22,004 nucleotides of DNA from RUG626 sp051866775 (GTDB taxonomy: Bacteria > Bacillota > Clostridia > Oscillospirales > Oscillospiraceae): assembly GCA_051866775.1 (NCBI GenBank), contig JBJDXR010000002.1, forward strand, positions 1 to 22,004, given 5' to 3'. Under the pieces are notes generated by a model. The model worked only from the letters and a program-made list of their open reading frames with translations, had not been told where the DNA came from and did not search any database. The translations under genes and the position numbers were made by a program. Position 1 is the stretch's first letter, and each line of letters begins with the position of its first letter. Below, in pieces: positions 1 through 8,047 of the stretch.

Positions 1-2
1 CC

Positions 3-74
3 GCACCGTTGCCGTTCAGCTCCGCACCAGCTGCCGCTGGCTACCGCCGTATGCAGCCTGTTAATGCAGAGTAG
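3..74 (+). CDS. possible C-terminal end of an unknown protein (partial, enters from left edge)
   Basis: One plus-strand frame is open from base 3 to a TAG at 72-74 and would give a short Ala/Pro-rich tail ending in RRMQPVNAE. The composition (AP and AA runs, GC-rich) differs from the AT-rich spacer that follows, which suggests a gene ending here. Two other frames are also open over this short distance, so the assignment is tentative and no function can be given. Confidence 0.25.
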   Translation, partial: APLPFSSAPAAAGYRRMQPVNAE

Positions 75-170
75 GCTCAAAAAGAAGTGAAAGAGCAATG
101 CTCACAAATTTAAAGTTAAGTGAAAAGCGTAAAATACCCGTTTCAAAAAAAGGGGGGCGCGTGCTTGAGT

Positions 171-204
171 TTAGGAACACAGAGAAAAAGCGGGGTGTTC
201 CTAA
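171..204. repeat. inverted repeat, 10-bp arms
   Basis: TTAGGAACAC at 171-180 is repeated as its exact reverse complement at 195-204 around a 14-nt loop. No T-tract follows on either strand, so it is not a typical intrinsic terminator. A second small perfect inverted repeat, AGACAC-G-GTGTCT, lies at 216-228. Both sit between the possible left-edge gene and the opp terminator. They could be protein sites or weak terminators; the function is unknown. Confidence 0.45.
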
Positions 205-273
205 GCGCAAAACACAGACACGGTGTCTATTTGTACATTTTCATTTAATTATGCCTGTAGTTAAATACAAAAA

Positions 274-310
274 CAATGAAGCGAGGGATCCTAAGTTCCT
301 CGCTTCATTG
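274..310 (-). terminator. rho-independent terminator of the opp operon
   Basis: The 13-bp perfect stem has arms at 274-286 and 298-310 and an 11-nt loop. On the minus strand it is followed directly by TTTTTG. It lies 35 nt past the oppF stop and closes the five-gene leftward operon. Confidence 0.85.
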
Positions 311-344
311 TCAGAAGGAATGTGGAAAACACATAAAACGATAT

Positions 345-1349
345 TCATTTATTTACAAGATGGCACGCAGCCCAATGTCCGCTGCCGCATTCCTTGAGTT
401 CAGGAACTTCCTCTTTACAACGAGCAGTAGCATACGGACAGCGAGTATTAAAACAGCATCCTGTGGGAACGTTGATAGGTGACGGCACATCGCCATCCAA
501 GACGATACGATTACGGGATCTGGTTACTTCCGGATCTGGTATCGGAACCGCTGAAAGCAGAGTTTGGGTGTACGGATGAAGAGGCTTTTTATTAAGCTCG
601 TAGCTTTCAGCCAGCTCAACTATTCTGCCAAGATACATAACTCCGATTCGGTTAGAAATATGTCGAACCACACTCAAATCGTGAGCGATGAAAAGATATG
701 TAAGTCCGAGATCATGCTGCATATCTTCGAGCATATTTACTATTTGTGATTGAATTGAAACATCCAATGCAGAAATCGGCTCGTCGCACACAATAAACTC
801 AGGATTGCATGCCAGCGCTCTGGCAATGCCCACACGCTGCTGCTGTCCACCCGAAAACTCATTGGGATATCTTACTGAATAACTGGGTTCAAGACCGACC
901 ATTTTCATAAGTTCGGCAACACGTTCCCCTTTTTCAGCTTTACTTTTAAACATCTTATGAGCATTCAGCGGCTCTTCAATTATCTTGCCCACAGTCATAT
1001 GCGGATCAAGCGACGCCGCAGGATCCTGAAAGATTATCTGCATCTTTTTTCTGTAAGGAAGCATTTGAACAGAGGCTGCAGGCTTCTTAGCGCCGGCTTC
1101 CTTTTTGTAGAGAGTTTCTCCGCCAAAAATTATTTCACCCGAAGTAGGTTCATGAAGCCGCAATATGGTGCGGCCAAGTGTGGATTTTCCGCAGCCTGAT
1201 TCGCCTACAAGTCCAAGCGTCTCTCCTTTATTTATGAATAAAGATATGTTTTCAACAGCATGAACGACGGTATTTTTGTTTTTCGCACCCGGAACAGAAA
1301 AATGTTTTGTAAGATTTTTGACTTCTAGCAGCACTTTATTCTCAGCCAT
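345..1349 (-). CDS. oppF: oligopeptide/dipeptide ABC transporter ATP-binding protein OppF
   Basis: This is one of two ATPases that would power peptide import from the cytoplasmic face. With the start at 1349 it has 334 residues: Walker A GESGCGKST at 49-57, Q-loop Q108, signature FSGGQQQR at 165-172, Walker B FIVCDEP at 185-191 and H-loop H223. The C-terminal oligopeptide/dipeptide extension (about 250-334) carries a cysteine cluster (C298, C299, C304, C311, C321, C329), as is usual for Opp/Dpp ATPases. A longer frame reaches 1400 but overlaps oppD. The ATG at 1349 comes two bases after the oppD stop and has a GGGGGAC ribosome site, so I chose it. It is the last gene of the operon. Substrate (oligopeptide or dipeptide) cannot be decided from the ATPase. 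Confidence 0.93.
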   Translation of the reverse strand: MAENKVLLEVKNLTKHFSVPGAKNKNTVVHAVENISLFINKGETLGLVGESGCGKSTLGRTILRLHEPTSGEIIFGGETLYKKEAGAKKPAASVQMLPYRKKMQIIFQDPAASLDPHMTVGKIIEEPLNAHKMFKSKAEKGERVAELMKMVGLEPSYSVRYPNEFSGGQQQRVGIARALACNPEFIVCDEPISALDVSIQSQIVNMLEDMQHDLGLTYLFIAHDLSVVRHISNRIGVMYLGRIVELAESYELNKKPLHPYTQTLLSAVPIPDPEVTRSRNRIVLDGDVPSPINVPTGCCFNTRCPYATARCKEEVPELKECGSGHWAACHLVNK

Positions 1350-1351
1350 AT

Positions 1352-2365
1352 TTAGTCCCCCGCCGTCTTCTGATTTGACTTGTTTTCGGCCAACAGCCAA
1401 CAGGATGCGCTGTGTTCAGGCGCTATTTCTATCGTAGGAGGCGCAACTTCCCTGCACTTATCCATACAATATTCACAACGGGCCGCATAAGGACAGCCTT
1501 TTTTCAGTTCAAGCACATTTACCGGTGTACCCGGAATAGGGATAAGCCGCTGATAAGAATCTGCATCCACTCTCGGCATTGCCCTGAGCAGTCCACGGGT
1601 GTATGGATGTGATGGCCTGTAGAAAATATCATCAACTGTGCCTTGTTCTACGAAGGTGCCCGCATACATTACGGAAACCTTATCACAAATCTCCGCAACA
1701 ACGCCCAAATTATGAGTTATAAATATGACTCCCATACCTATCTGCTTCTGGAGTGACTTTATAAGGTCCACTATCTGTGCCTGTATGGTAACATCAAGAG
1801 CAGTGGTCGGTTCGTCAGCAATAAGCAGTTTAGGGTTTCCGATAAGTCCCATCGCTATCATAACGCGCTGACGCATACCGCCCGAAAGCTCATGTGGATA
1901 TTGCTTCATGCGCTTTTCAACGTTATTAATTCCGGTCAGCTTTAACATCTCCTGAGCGCGCAAAGTCGCATCAGCTTTAGAGATAGTTTTATCGTGCGCT
2001 CTTAATGTCTCAACAAGTTGGAATCCAATAGTGAAAAGAGGATTAAGGCACGTCATAGGGTTTTGAAATATCATGGAAATTTGTTTTCCGCGTATTTTTC
2101 GGCTTTCGCTCTTAGAAAGAGCCAATAAATCTTTGCCTTCAAACATCGCGGTACCTCCAATAACTTCACCCGGAGACTGCAGGAGGCCCATTATAGAATA
2201 GGCTTCAACGCTTTTGCCCGAGCCGGATTCACCGACAATGCCCATTATTTCGCCATGTTTTAAGGTATAGCTTATACCATTGACCGCCTTGAGCTCTCCC
2301 CTATGTGTAAAGAAAGATACTTTTAAATCCCTTACTTCAAGTAAGTTATCATTATTTTGAACCAT
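1352..2365 (-). CDS. oppD: oligopeptide/dipeptide ABC transporter ATP-binding protein OppD
   Basis: This is the second ATPase of the peptide importer and would form a heterodimer with OppF. The 337 residues show Walker A GESGSGKS at 45-52, Q-loop Q101, signature LSGGMRQR at 160-167, Walker B LLIADEP at 180-186 and H218. The C-terminal extension has cysteines C291, C297, C300, C304 and C322, the arrangement proposed in relatives to hold an iron-sulfur cluster. The start codon lies inside the last codons of oppC (14-nt overlap) and is preceded by AAGGAG, which indicates translational coupling. No key residue is missing. The D/F split follows the usual gene order and the GESGSGKS versus GESGCGKS Walker A difference. 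Confidence 0.93.
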   Translation of the reverse strand: MVQNNDNLLEVRDLKVSFFTHRGELKAVNGISYTLKHGEIMGIVGESGSGKSVEAYSIMGLLQSPGEVIGGTAMFEGKDLLALSKSESRKIRGKQISMIFQNPMTCLNPLFTIGFQLVETLRAHDKTISKADATLRAQEMLKLTGINNVEKRMKQYPHELSGGMRQRVMIAMGLIGNPKLLIADEPTTALDVTIQAQIVDLIKSLQKQIGMGVIFITHNLGVVAEICDKVSVMYAGTFVEQGTVDDIFYRPSHPYTRGLLRAMPRVDADSYQRLIPIPGTPVNVLELKKGCPYAARCEYCMDKCREVAPPTIEIAPEHSASCWLLAENKSNQKTAGD

Positions 2366-3266
2366 GGCTACTCCTTATCTTCCTCTTTCTGCGGTCTACC
2401 TGTCTCGGATCAAGCGCATCACGAAGACCTTCTCCTGTAAGATTGAGCGACAGACAAAGTATGATTATTGCAATACCGGGAAATACGAGCATATACGGAC
2501 ATGTTCTAATAAATTCCTTGCCTTCAGAAAGAAGAGTTCCCCATTCAGGAGTAGGAGACGCCACACCAAGTCCCAGAAAGCTAAGTCCGGAAACTGACAA
2601 AATAGTTCTTGAAAGGCCTTGGGTCATCTGAACAATGATAGGTCCGATCACGTTCGGAATTATGTGTTTTATGATCGTCACATGATTTTTAACACCGCAC
2701 GCACGTGCTGCTTCAACGTACTCTTGGTTCCGTATCGACATAACGGCAGAACGAACGACACGCGCAAAACCGGGAACAGAGGTTACACTTAGTGCTAAAA
2801 CAAGATTGACCGCTCCTCCGCCCAATGCCGCAGCAATGGTAATTGCCATAAGTATCGGCGGAATAGACATAAATATATCTGAAAATCGCATAAGGACAGA
2901 ATCAACAATGCCGCCGAAAAATCCCGCAACCGTGCCCAGAAGCGTTCCAAATACACTGAAAATCAAAACAGTCGACGCGGCTATTGCGATAGATATCCAA
3001 CCACCATATACGATACGGGCAAACAGATTTCTGCCGTATCCATCTGTTCCGCACGGGTATTCCCAGCTGGGCGGCAGCTTGCGGATAGTCATGTCCTGGC
3101 GAATGGCATCTTCCTGATAATCAAGCACAATGCTGCATATACAAAGCACTGCAAGGAATAAACAAAAACATGTAAAGCCGGCAACAGCCGCTTTATTTGC
3201 TTTAAATTTTCTCAAAAAAGTTGCAAGCTGACTGTTATCACTCTTGTTTTTCTTTATAGTTGTCAT
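2352..3266 (-). CDS. oppC: oligopeptide ABC transporter permease OppC
   Basis: This is an inner-membrane permease of the DppC/OppC type, 304 residues. A cytoplasmic lysine-rich N-terminus precedes the first membrane helix (about 28-48). An extracellular loop contains CGTDGYGRN at 72-80, a variant of the family's FGTDxxGRD. The remaining helices lie between about 92 and 275. The EAA coupling loop that contacts the ATPases is at about 182-204 (EYVEAARACG, HIIPN), and the family motif SFLGLGV...PEWG is at 229-243. The tail LRDALDPR is also typical. The ribosome site AAAGGAGG lies 8 nt before the ATG. The gene begins 15 nt after oppB and overlaps oppD by 14 nt. Confidence 0.93.
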   Translation of the reverse strand: MTTIKKNKSDNSQLATFLRKFKANKAAVAGFTCFCLFLAVLCICSIVLDYQEDAIRQDMTIRKLPPSWEYPCGTDGYGRNLFARIVYGGWISIAIAASTVLIFSVFGTLLGTVAGFFGGIVDSVLMRFSDIFMSIPPILMAITIAAALGGGAVNLVLALSVTSVPGFARVVRSAVMSIRNQEYVEAARACGVKNHVTIIKHIIPNVIGPIIVQMTQGLSRTILSVSGLSFLGLGVASPTPEWGTLLSEGKEFIRTCPYMLVFPGIAIIILCLSLNLTGEGLRDALDPRQVDRRKRKIRSSHGSK

Positions 3267-3281
3267 GGCTGTTACCTCCTT

Positions 3282-4205
3282 TCATGATTTAATGCGAAGT
3301 CTTGGATCAATAAGCATATACAGTATGTCTATAAGGAGGTTTGTCACGCATACAACGAGAGCAACAAACATCGTGCAGCACATTACCAGCGGTACATCGC
3401 GCATTTTAACAGACATTACAAGCAACGAGCCGACGCCGCCCATAGCGAAGACATTCTCAATTATTACTGCGCCGCCCATCATTGCAGCAAAGTTTGATCC
3501 GATAACAGTTATAGTAGGCAGGGAAGCATTCCGTAAAATATGGATTGCAACAACCCGCTTTTCTTTAAGTCCCTTTGCTCTTGCTGTTCTTATGTAATCC
3601 TGGTTAATAATATCCAAGACGCTTGTACGCGTCATCCTAATAACCGCGGCCGTTGGGCTAATCGCCAAAGTGATACAAGGCAAAATAAAACTCTGCCATG
3701 TGTCCGAACCGGTAGCTGGCAGAAGATCTAGCTTCAAAGATATCCAGATCATAAGCATAAGTCCGAGCCAAAATCTCGGAATAGCCGACATGACCATGGA
3801 GCCAACCTGACCTATCGTATCAAAAATAGAATATTGTTTTACTGCAGATATAACACCAACGGGAACTCCAACCAAAATCATGATCAAAGCTGCGCCTACC
3901 GCAAGGCGGCAAGTAGTAGGTATACGCTGGGTTATTTCATCTATAACCGGCGTATTCAAACGATATGAGGTGCCAAAATCCCCGTGGAGTACATCCCATA
4001 TGTATTTAACAAACCTTACAAAGAAGTTGCCGTTAAGTCCCAGCTCTTCACGCAGCGCGTTTATTTCCTCCTCATTGGCTGCCGGCCCCAAAATCTGAAG
4101 TGCGGGATCTCCGGGCGTTAAATCCATGATTGCGTAAATTATAAAGGCAACACCAAGGATTATAGGAATAATCAAGAGCAGTCGTTTCAGAATATACTTT
4201 CCCAT
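3282..4205 (-). CDS. oppB: oligopeptide ABC transporter permease OppB
   Basis: This is the second permease, DppB/OppB type, 307 residues from the chosen start. It begins MGKYILKRLLLIIP, a typical family N-terminus, with the first helix at about 9-28, PGDP at 31-34, a periplasm-side loop with GDFGTSYR at 75-82, and five more helices. The EAA loop spans about 203-227 (DYIRTARAKG, HILRN) and the tail reads LIDPRLR. An upstream in-frame ATG at 4238 would add 11 residues, but it falls inside the oppA-oppB hairpin. The ATG at 4205 has a GGAG ribosome site at normal distance and matches the family start. Confidence 0.93.
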   Translation of the reverse strand: MGKYILKRLLLIIPIILGVAFIIYAIMDLTPGDPALQILGPAANEEEINALREELGLNGNFFVRFVKYIWDVLHGDFGTSYRLNTPVIDEITQRIPTTCRLAVGAALIMILVGVPVGVISAVKQYSIFDTIGQVGSMVMSAIPRFWLGLMLMIWISLKLDLLPATGSDTWQSFILPCITLAISPTAAVIRMTRTSVLDIINQDYIRTARAKGLKEKRVVAIHILRNASLPTITVIGSNFAAMMGGAVIIENVFAMGGVGSLLVMSVKMRDVPLVMCCTMFVALVVCVTNLLIDILYMLIDPRLRIKS

Positions 4206-4223
4206 GTGTGCTCCATTTCTACA

Positions 4224-4260
4224 TGAGGGAATACACATAAAAACTATATGTATTCCCTCA
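4224..4260 (-). promoter_or_regulatory. intercistronic hairpin between oppA and oppB
   Basis: Arms at 4224-4239 and 4245-4260 pair over 16 positions with one mismatch around a 5-nt loop. On the transcribed minus strand no T-tract follows, so transcription should continue into oppB. This placement just after a binding-protein gene is known in other importers to stabilise the upstream mRNA and give more binding protein than permease. That role is inferred here. Confidence 0.75.
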
Positions 4261-4283
4261 ATTCAAGGTACTAGATTATGTTT

Positions 4284-5873
4284 TTATCCCCAATAGAAAT
4301 CATAGACGTGATACTCGCTGCTTGCGTTTGCAATAACGTTCTGAAGTCCGCTGTTAGCCGCTGCTGCGGTTATAGAGCAATACAGCGGGCATACAATAGC
4401 TTCATCACGAATGAGCTCATTGAGTTCCTGATAGATCTCGGTACGCTTCTCGCCGTCAAGCTCTCTAGCGCCGGCTGCAAGAAGCTCATCAAGCTTAGCA
4501 TTATTGATATGTGCGGTATTCTGACCACCCTGGCTGCCAATACGGTCAGTCATGAAGTCGGGGTCGCCGCTGTTCCAAGTCCAGCACATGGTGATAACAT
4601 CATAGTCACCCTCATAGGAAATAAGGTCTACCCATGTTGCACGTTCAAGCTTAGTGATCTCCATGTTAATACCAACCTCTGCGAGCTGGCTCTTAATGAT
4701 CTCTGCGGCCTTATAATAGTTTGGAGACTCATTGATCATTGCTCTAATCGTTACACCATCTTCATATCCGCATTCCTTAAGTAGCTCCATGGCCTTTTCG
4801 GGATCGTAGCCGAGACCTTCAAAGTTCTCGTCATATGCATAAGGAATATTCGGAGTGGCAAGAGTCTCTATGACAGTACCAAGACCGTCGGTGCAGCCGA
4901 TCATAACGGCTTCCTTGTCAATTGCATAGCAAACAGCAAGTCTCATGCGAACGTCGGAGAAAATATCACAGGTGTGGTTGAACTGGAGCCAGCAGTTTGC
5001 AAGCGCCTGTGTCTCGACCCACTGCAGTTTGTCATTGCTCATAATAACGTCACGGTCAGAAACTGACGCAGAAGGAATAAAGTCGACTTCGCCCTTCTCC
5101 AGTGCAATAGTTGCTGAAGCCGTGTCGGTTATGATCTTGAAAGTGAGGTTTTTTATCTGGGGTGCTCCACGATAATAATCCTCAAAAGCCTCAAGGACGA
5201 TCTGCTCACCGGAAGTGCGGGATACATACTTATACGGGCCGGTTCCTACAGGGTTTGATTCATAGCTATCCCCTGCTTCTTCCACAGCGCGTTTGCACAA
5301 AATGCTGGTACTCGGAGTGGAGAGCAGCTTAAGGGATGCTGCATATACTTCAGTATAATAAATCTTTACAGTAAGCTCATCTACAGCCTCAGAATGGTCA
5401 TAATTGGTAACTGTGTTCATGAGTCTGGTGGAATTCTTAAGATGGTCAAGAGTAAATACAACGTCTTCTGCGGTCAGGGTGTCACCGTTATGGAACTTAA
5501 CGCCCTCAACGAGCTTAAGTGTGAGTTCCTTGCCGTCTTCAGAAAACTCCCAGCTCTCCGCAAGGCCGCCCACAAGGTTGCCCTCAGCATCTTTTCTTAT
5601 AAGCGTGTCATAGATCTGATAATAAATCGTGTACGAAACACCTTCTGCAAACATGGACGGATCCATGGAGGAGGGTTCGCCGCTGAGGCAATATACGAGG
5701 AAATCTTTTACAGGGGTAGTATCTTCTTTTTTGTCGTCAACCTTTTCATCAGCCTTGTTGGAGGGGTTTTCATCTTCATTGCCGGGTGCATCGTTGTTGT
5801 TTGCGCAGCTGCAAAGCACCATAAGCAAAGCAAGAACTGCCGCAAAAACTTTGAACAGGTTTCTTTTCTTCAT
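4284..5873 (-). CDS. oppA: oligopeptide-binding lipoprotein OppA (solute-binding family 5)
   Basis: This extracellular lipoprotein would capture peptides for OppBCDF. The 529 residues start with a lipoprotein signal (KK, hydrophobic core, LCSC, lipidated cysteine probably C23). An Asn/Asp/Glu/Lys-rich linker to about residue 55 follows, then the family 5 binding fold. The family signature region is clear (AESWEFSEDGKELTLKL, then FHNGDTLTAEDVVFTLDHL), and the length is normal. It is first in the operon, after a long leader, with ribosome site AGAGG 9 nt upstream of the ATG. A hairpin follows the stop, consistent with higher expression of this gene than of the permeases. Family 5 also includes nickel and sugar binders, so peptide specificity rests on the family and operon, not on a visible pocket. 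Confidence 0.92.
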   Translation of the reverse strand: MKKRNLFKVFAAVLALLMVLCSCANNNDAPGNEDENPSNKADEKVDDKKEDTTPVKDFLVYCLSGEPSSMDPSMFAEGVSYTIYYQIYDTLIRKDAEGNLVGGLAESWEFSEDGKELTLKLVEGVKFHNGDTLTAEDVVFTLDHLKNSTRLMNTVTNYDHSEAVDELTVKIYYTEVYAASLKLLSTPSTSILCKRAVEEAGDSYESNPVGTGPYKYVSRTSGEQIVLEAFEDYYRGAPQIKNLTFKIITDTASATIALEKGEVDFIPSASVSDRDVIMSNDKLQWVETQALANCWLQFNHTCDIFSDVRMRLAVCYAIDKEAVMIGCTDGLGTVIETLATPNIPYAYDENFEGLGYDPEKAMELLKECGYEDGVTIRAMINESPNYYKAAEIIKSQLAEVGINMEITKLERATWVDLISYEGDYDVITMCWTWNSGDPDFMTDRIGSQGGQNTAHINNAKLDELLAAGARELDGEKRTEIYQELNELIRDEAIVCPLYCSITAAAANSGLQNVIANASSEYHVYDFYWG

Positions 5874-5936
5874 TGTTTCTTTCCTCTCATTTTGGTTTAT
5901 TTATCGCTACGGTTTTGCCGTAATGACTTAAATAAA

Positions 5937-6032
5937 TTATTCTCTTTCGAGTCTCACAATCTCACCATACATAGTTCCGGAGTTTACGGAAGTTCCGTCT
6001 TCCTCATTGCCGATTTTCATGGTGTTCTTCAT
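5937..6032 (-). CDS. possible 31-residue leader peptide in the oppA 5' leader
   Basis: An ATG at 6032 opens 31 codons ending in TAA at 5937; a second in-frame ATG lies four codons later. The product is hydrophilic and acidic (contains NEEDGTSVNSGTMYGEIVRL). Its ribosome site is weak (only GAAG-like purines), so translation is uncertain. It lies wholly within the inferred oppA leader, 63 nt before the oppA start. It could be a regulatory upstream ORF, a remnant of a lost gene, or chance. No family is recognised. Confidence 0.3.
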   Translation of the reverse strand: MKNTMKIGNEEDGTSVNSGTMYGEIVRLERE

Positions 6033-6215
6033 TTTATCTTGAAAAACTTAATCTCAAACTACCAAAGTTCTATCGAACATAAAAGTTTCCAAAACCTAAC
6101 TATACTCTGTCAAGACAGCGCATAGAAAATTACGTCATTTTCTGCGATTTTCGGTCTTTAGTCTCTGCAATTTATATATTAGGAAAAAACCAGAGGATTT
6201 TTCTAGCCGTTTTTT

Positions 6216-6227
6216 GTGAACGTTCAC
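6216..6227. promoter_or_regulatory. palindromic operator GTGAACGTTCAC downstream of the opp promoter
   Basis: This is a perfect 12-bp palindrome with a central CG, the form bound by LacI/CcpA-family regulators. Read over 16 bases it resembles a catabolite-response (cre) element with two mismatches to the usual consensus. It lies about +11 to +22 from the predicted start point, a position where a bound repressor would block elongation. The palindrome is seen; the regulator is inferred. Confidence 0.6.
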
Positions 6228-6244
6228 GACTGTTGCTGTAACAC

Positions 6245-6273
6245 AATATACCACTATGCTCACGTTTTGTCAA
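6245..6273 (-). promoter_or_regulatory. sigma-A promoter of the opp operon
   Basis: On the minus strand TTGACA (6268-6273) and TATATT (6245-6250) are separated by exactly 17 nt, with an AT-rich stretch upstream. This is the only strong promoter found between the peptidase gene and oppA. Confidence 0.8.
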
Positions 6274-6405
6274 AATATTTTCATTAATAATGTCGTAATT
6301 TGCGTAAATTTAAGAACAGGTGTAAGTAACAATACAACGCCGCTGCTTTCAGTAGTCCTAAATATCTAAGCATTTACTTCAAAGAAAACCTTCATGATAG
6401 GCTTT

Positions 6406-6452
6406 AAAAGATTTGCCCATCAAACTGTCGTTTGATGGGCAAATCTTTTTTT
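6406..6452. terminator. terminator hairpin after the S10 peptidase gene
   Basis: The 20-bp perfect stem has arms at 6406-6425 and 6430-6449 and loop TGTC. It lies 43 nt past the stop of the leftward peptidase gene, which it presumably terminates. The longer T-run (seven T) is on the plus strand and only four T lie on the minus side, so it may also stop rightward transcription toward the convergent gene. Confidence 0.75.
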
Positions 6453-6491
6453 CCTATTTAGGTCCCCTATTTTAATGGGGAATGTGTCAAT

Positions 6492-7937
6492 TCAAGCATT
6501 GTTGGGGTCTTTGCCGCTTATGAACTTGCGGATATCCTGGGAAAGCTCCCGGCAGGTTTCTTCACCTAAGTAAACCATATGTCCGGCGGGGTAGTTCTTT
6601 ATGCTGATGCGGTCGTGGGGAAGTCCAGCGTGGTTTACGGTATAATATACTATACCCATGTGTGTGCACAGGTCGTAAAGACCGCTTGCAAAGAACACGC
6701 GCATGCCCTGCGATGAAAGCATCGCCTCTCTAAGCTGTTCAGCAGTGTTGCCCTTGGGCGCATCTTTGTTCCAGCAGTCCAAAACATTGATAAAACCAAT
6801 GTAATTTCTGTCCAGCGTTACATTGAGCGAATCCATGATCTCGCCGGTAGTAACAGAGTAGAAAGCCGGGTCATACCTGTCAGCGGTTGCATCGTTTCTG
6901 CGGCCGATCTCGTCCTCGACTGCTCTCGGTGAGTAGAGAGGCCGGGTGACACGTCCGTCATAGCGGGAAACGGCGCGGCCGGAATTTTTTATAACTTCAC
7001 TGCGGAATGAGCTGTCCTCAATATTAAGATTGCGCTCCTCAAGATACTGGCGTGATACGCCTGTGTAGTAACAGACGCGCTCAATTATGTGCTCACGTTC
7101 GTCGTCGGAGATGGAATCTCCCTTATAAAGAGCCAGCAGGTACTCCGTATCGGCAAATTGCTTTGCTTCCATAACGAACTCGTGTACGTCCTGATCGCTG
7201 GGGTGATTGTGGTACCAGTTTACGCCCGCGTAAGAGGGGAAATACAGCACCGCACGCTCAGTGGGAACGTTTACGTTAAAATATTTACCCACAGTAACAG
7301 TGTTGCCTATAAATACGATACCATCAAAGGCGATCTCATAGGCGTTGTATTTTCCACGAGTGCGGCCCAGACCCGCGGCGACAGCCGCTCGGGTGCATCC
7401 GTAGCTTTCGCCGACAAGATACTTGGGGCTCCCCCAGCGCTTATAGCGAGTGAGCCACTTGCCGATAAATGTAAGCAGCGCGTCGGCGTCCTCCTCAATA
7501 CCGAAGAACTGATCCCCGCAGCTTTCATCAATAAGCAATCCATAACCGGTATTCACCGGGTCCACAATGACCACATCCGCTATATCCAAAAGGCTGTCGG
7601 GATTCTCCTGTACCTTAAAGGGCGGCAGAGACGTCGGGCGGTCCACCTCTTCATAGACCATCCTTTTAACTCCGAAAATTCCTGCGTGGACATACATGGA
7701 CGATGCGCCGGGGCCTCCGTTAAAGCAGAAAAGCACGGGGCGGGTGTTTACATCCTCCACATCGGAGCGGAAATAGGAATAGGAGAAAATGGAGGCAATA
7801 GGCTTTCCATCCATATTGTAAAAAACATTATCTTCAGATACGGTGTGATATGGGATCTCACGGCCGCCTATGTGTATGATTCCCTGAGACTCAAAGTGCG
7901 CGGGCGTGAAGTTTGTGAAATTTTCGGTCCTGTACAT
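6492..7937 (-). CDS. serine carboxypeptidase-like protein (peptidase family S10)
   Basis: The protein is 481 residues from the chosen start. It shows the S10 alpha/beta-hydrolase landmarks: oxyanion-hole motif NGGPG at 73-77, nucleophile S178 in GESYG, aspartate D422 in LYDLCTH and histidine H453 in AGHMVY. S10 enzymes remove C-terminal amino acids from peptides. No signal peptide or membrane helix is visible, so it should be cytoplasmic, unlike the vacuolar or secreted eukaryotic members. An in-frame ATG six codons upstream exists, but the AAAGGAGG ribosome site lies 5 nt before the ATG at 7937, which fixes the start. It is monocistronic with its own promoter and terminator. It lies just upstream of the peptide importer on the same strand, which suggests use of imported peptides (inference). 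Confidence 0.85.
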   Translation of the reverse strand: MYRTENFTNFTPAHFESQGIIHIGGREIPYHTVSEDNVFYNMDGKPIASIFSYSYFRSDVEDVNTRPVLFCFNGGPGASSMYVHAGIFGVKRMVYEEVDRPTSLPPFKVQENPDSLLDIADVVIVDPVNTGYGLLIDESCGDQFFGIEEDADALLTFIGKWLTRYKRWGSPKYLVGESYGCTRAAVAAGLGRTRGKYNAYEIAFDGIVFIGNTVTVGKYFNVNVPTERAVLYFPSYAGVNWYHNHPSDQDVHEFVMEAKQFADTEYLLALYKGDSISDDEREHIIERVCYYTGVSRQYLEERNLNIEDSSFRSEVIKNSGRAVSRYDGRVTRPLYSPRAVEDEIGRRNDATADRYDPAFYSVTTGEIMDSLNVTLDRNYIGFINVLDCWNKDAPKGNTAEQLREAMLSSQGMRVFFASGLYDLCTHMGIVYYTVNHAGLPHDRISIKNYPAGHMVYLGEETCRELSQDIRKFISGKDPNNA

Positions 7938-7963
7938 AAAAACCTCCTTTGACATTTTCTCAC

Positions 7964-7992
7964 ATTATAAGACACGGCATTAGAAATTGCAA
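7964..7992 (-). promoter_or_regulatory. sigma-A promoter of the S10 peptidase gene
   Basis: On the minus strand TTGCAA (7987-7992) and TATAAT (7964-7969) are separated by 17 nt. The predicted start point is about 20 nt before the ATG at 7937. Confidence 0.75.
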
Positions 7993-8047
7993 ATACAGTT
8001 TTAGTAATAATAAAGGCTATAGTGGATATATATTGTTTCAATATTAC

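Larger units (their letters stand above)
5874..6238 (-). promoter_or_regulatory. long 5' leader of the opp transcript (about 365 nt)
   Basis: The distance from the predicted start point (near 6238) to the oppA ATG is unusually long. Small inverted repeats lie within it: 6124-6143 (AGAAAAT/ATTTTCT), 6107-6118 (CTGTC-AA-GACAG), an ACGGAA/TTCCGT cluster near 5976-5998, and 5908-5922 (TACGG/CCGTA). I cannot match it to a known riboswitch or T-box, and no hairpin followed by a T-run is visible before the ATG. The small ORF at 5937-6032 is inside it. Confidence 0.5.

Noticed and set aside
5394..6125. 243-codon plus-strand ORF over oppA and its leader
   Set aside because: It runs antisense to the clear OppA coding sequence, has no matching ribosome site, and its protein (cysteine and histidine runs) resembles no family; it is a shadow.
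5874..6238. Known riboswitch or T-box in the opp leader
   Set aside because: No T-box specifier or AGGGTGGNACCGCG-like sequence, no terminator with T-run before oppA, and no class-specific core recognised.
7089..7952. 287-codon plus-strand ORF opposite the S10 peptidase gene
   Set aside because: It is antisense to a gene with complete catalytic motifs and shows no recognisable domain.
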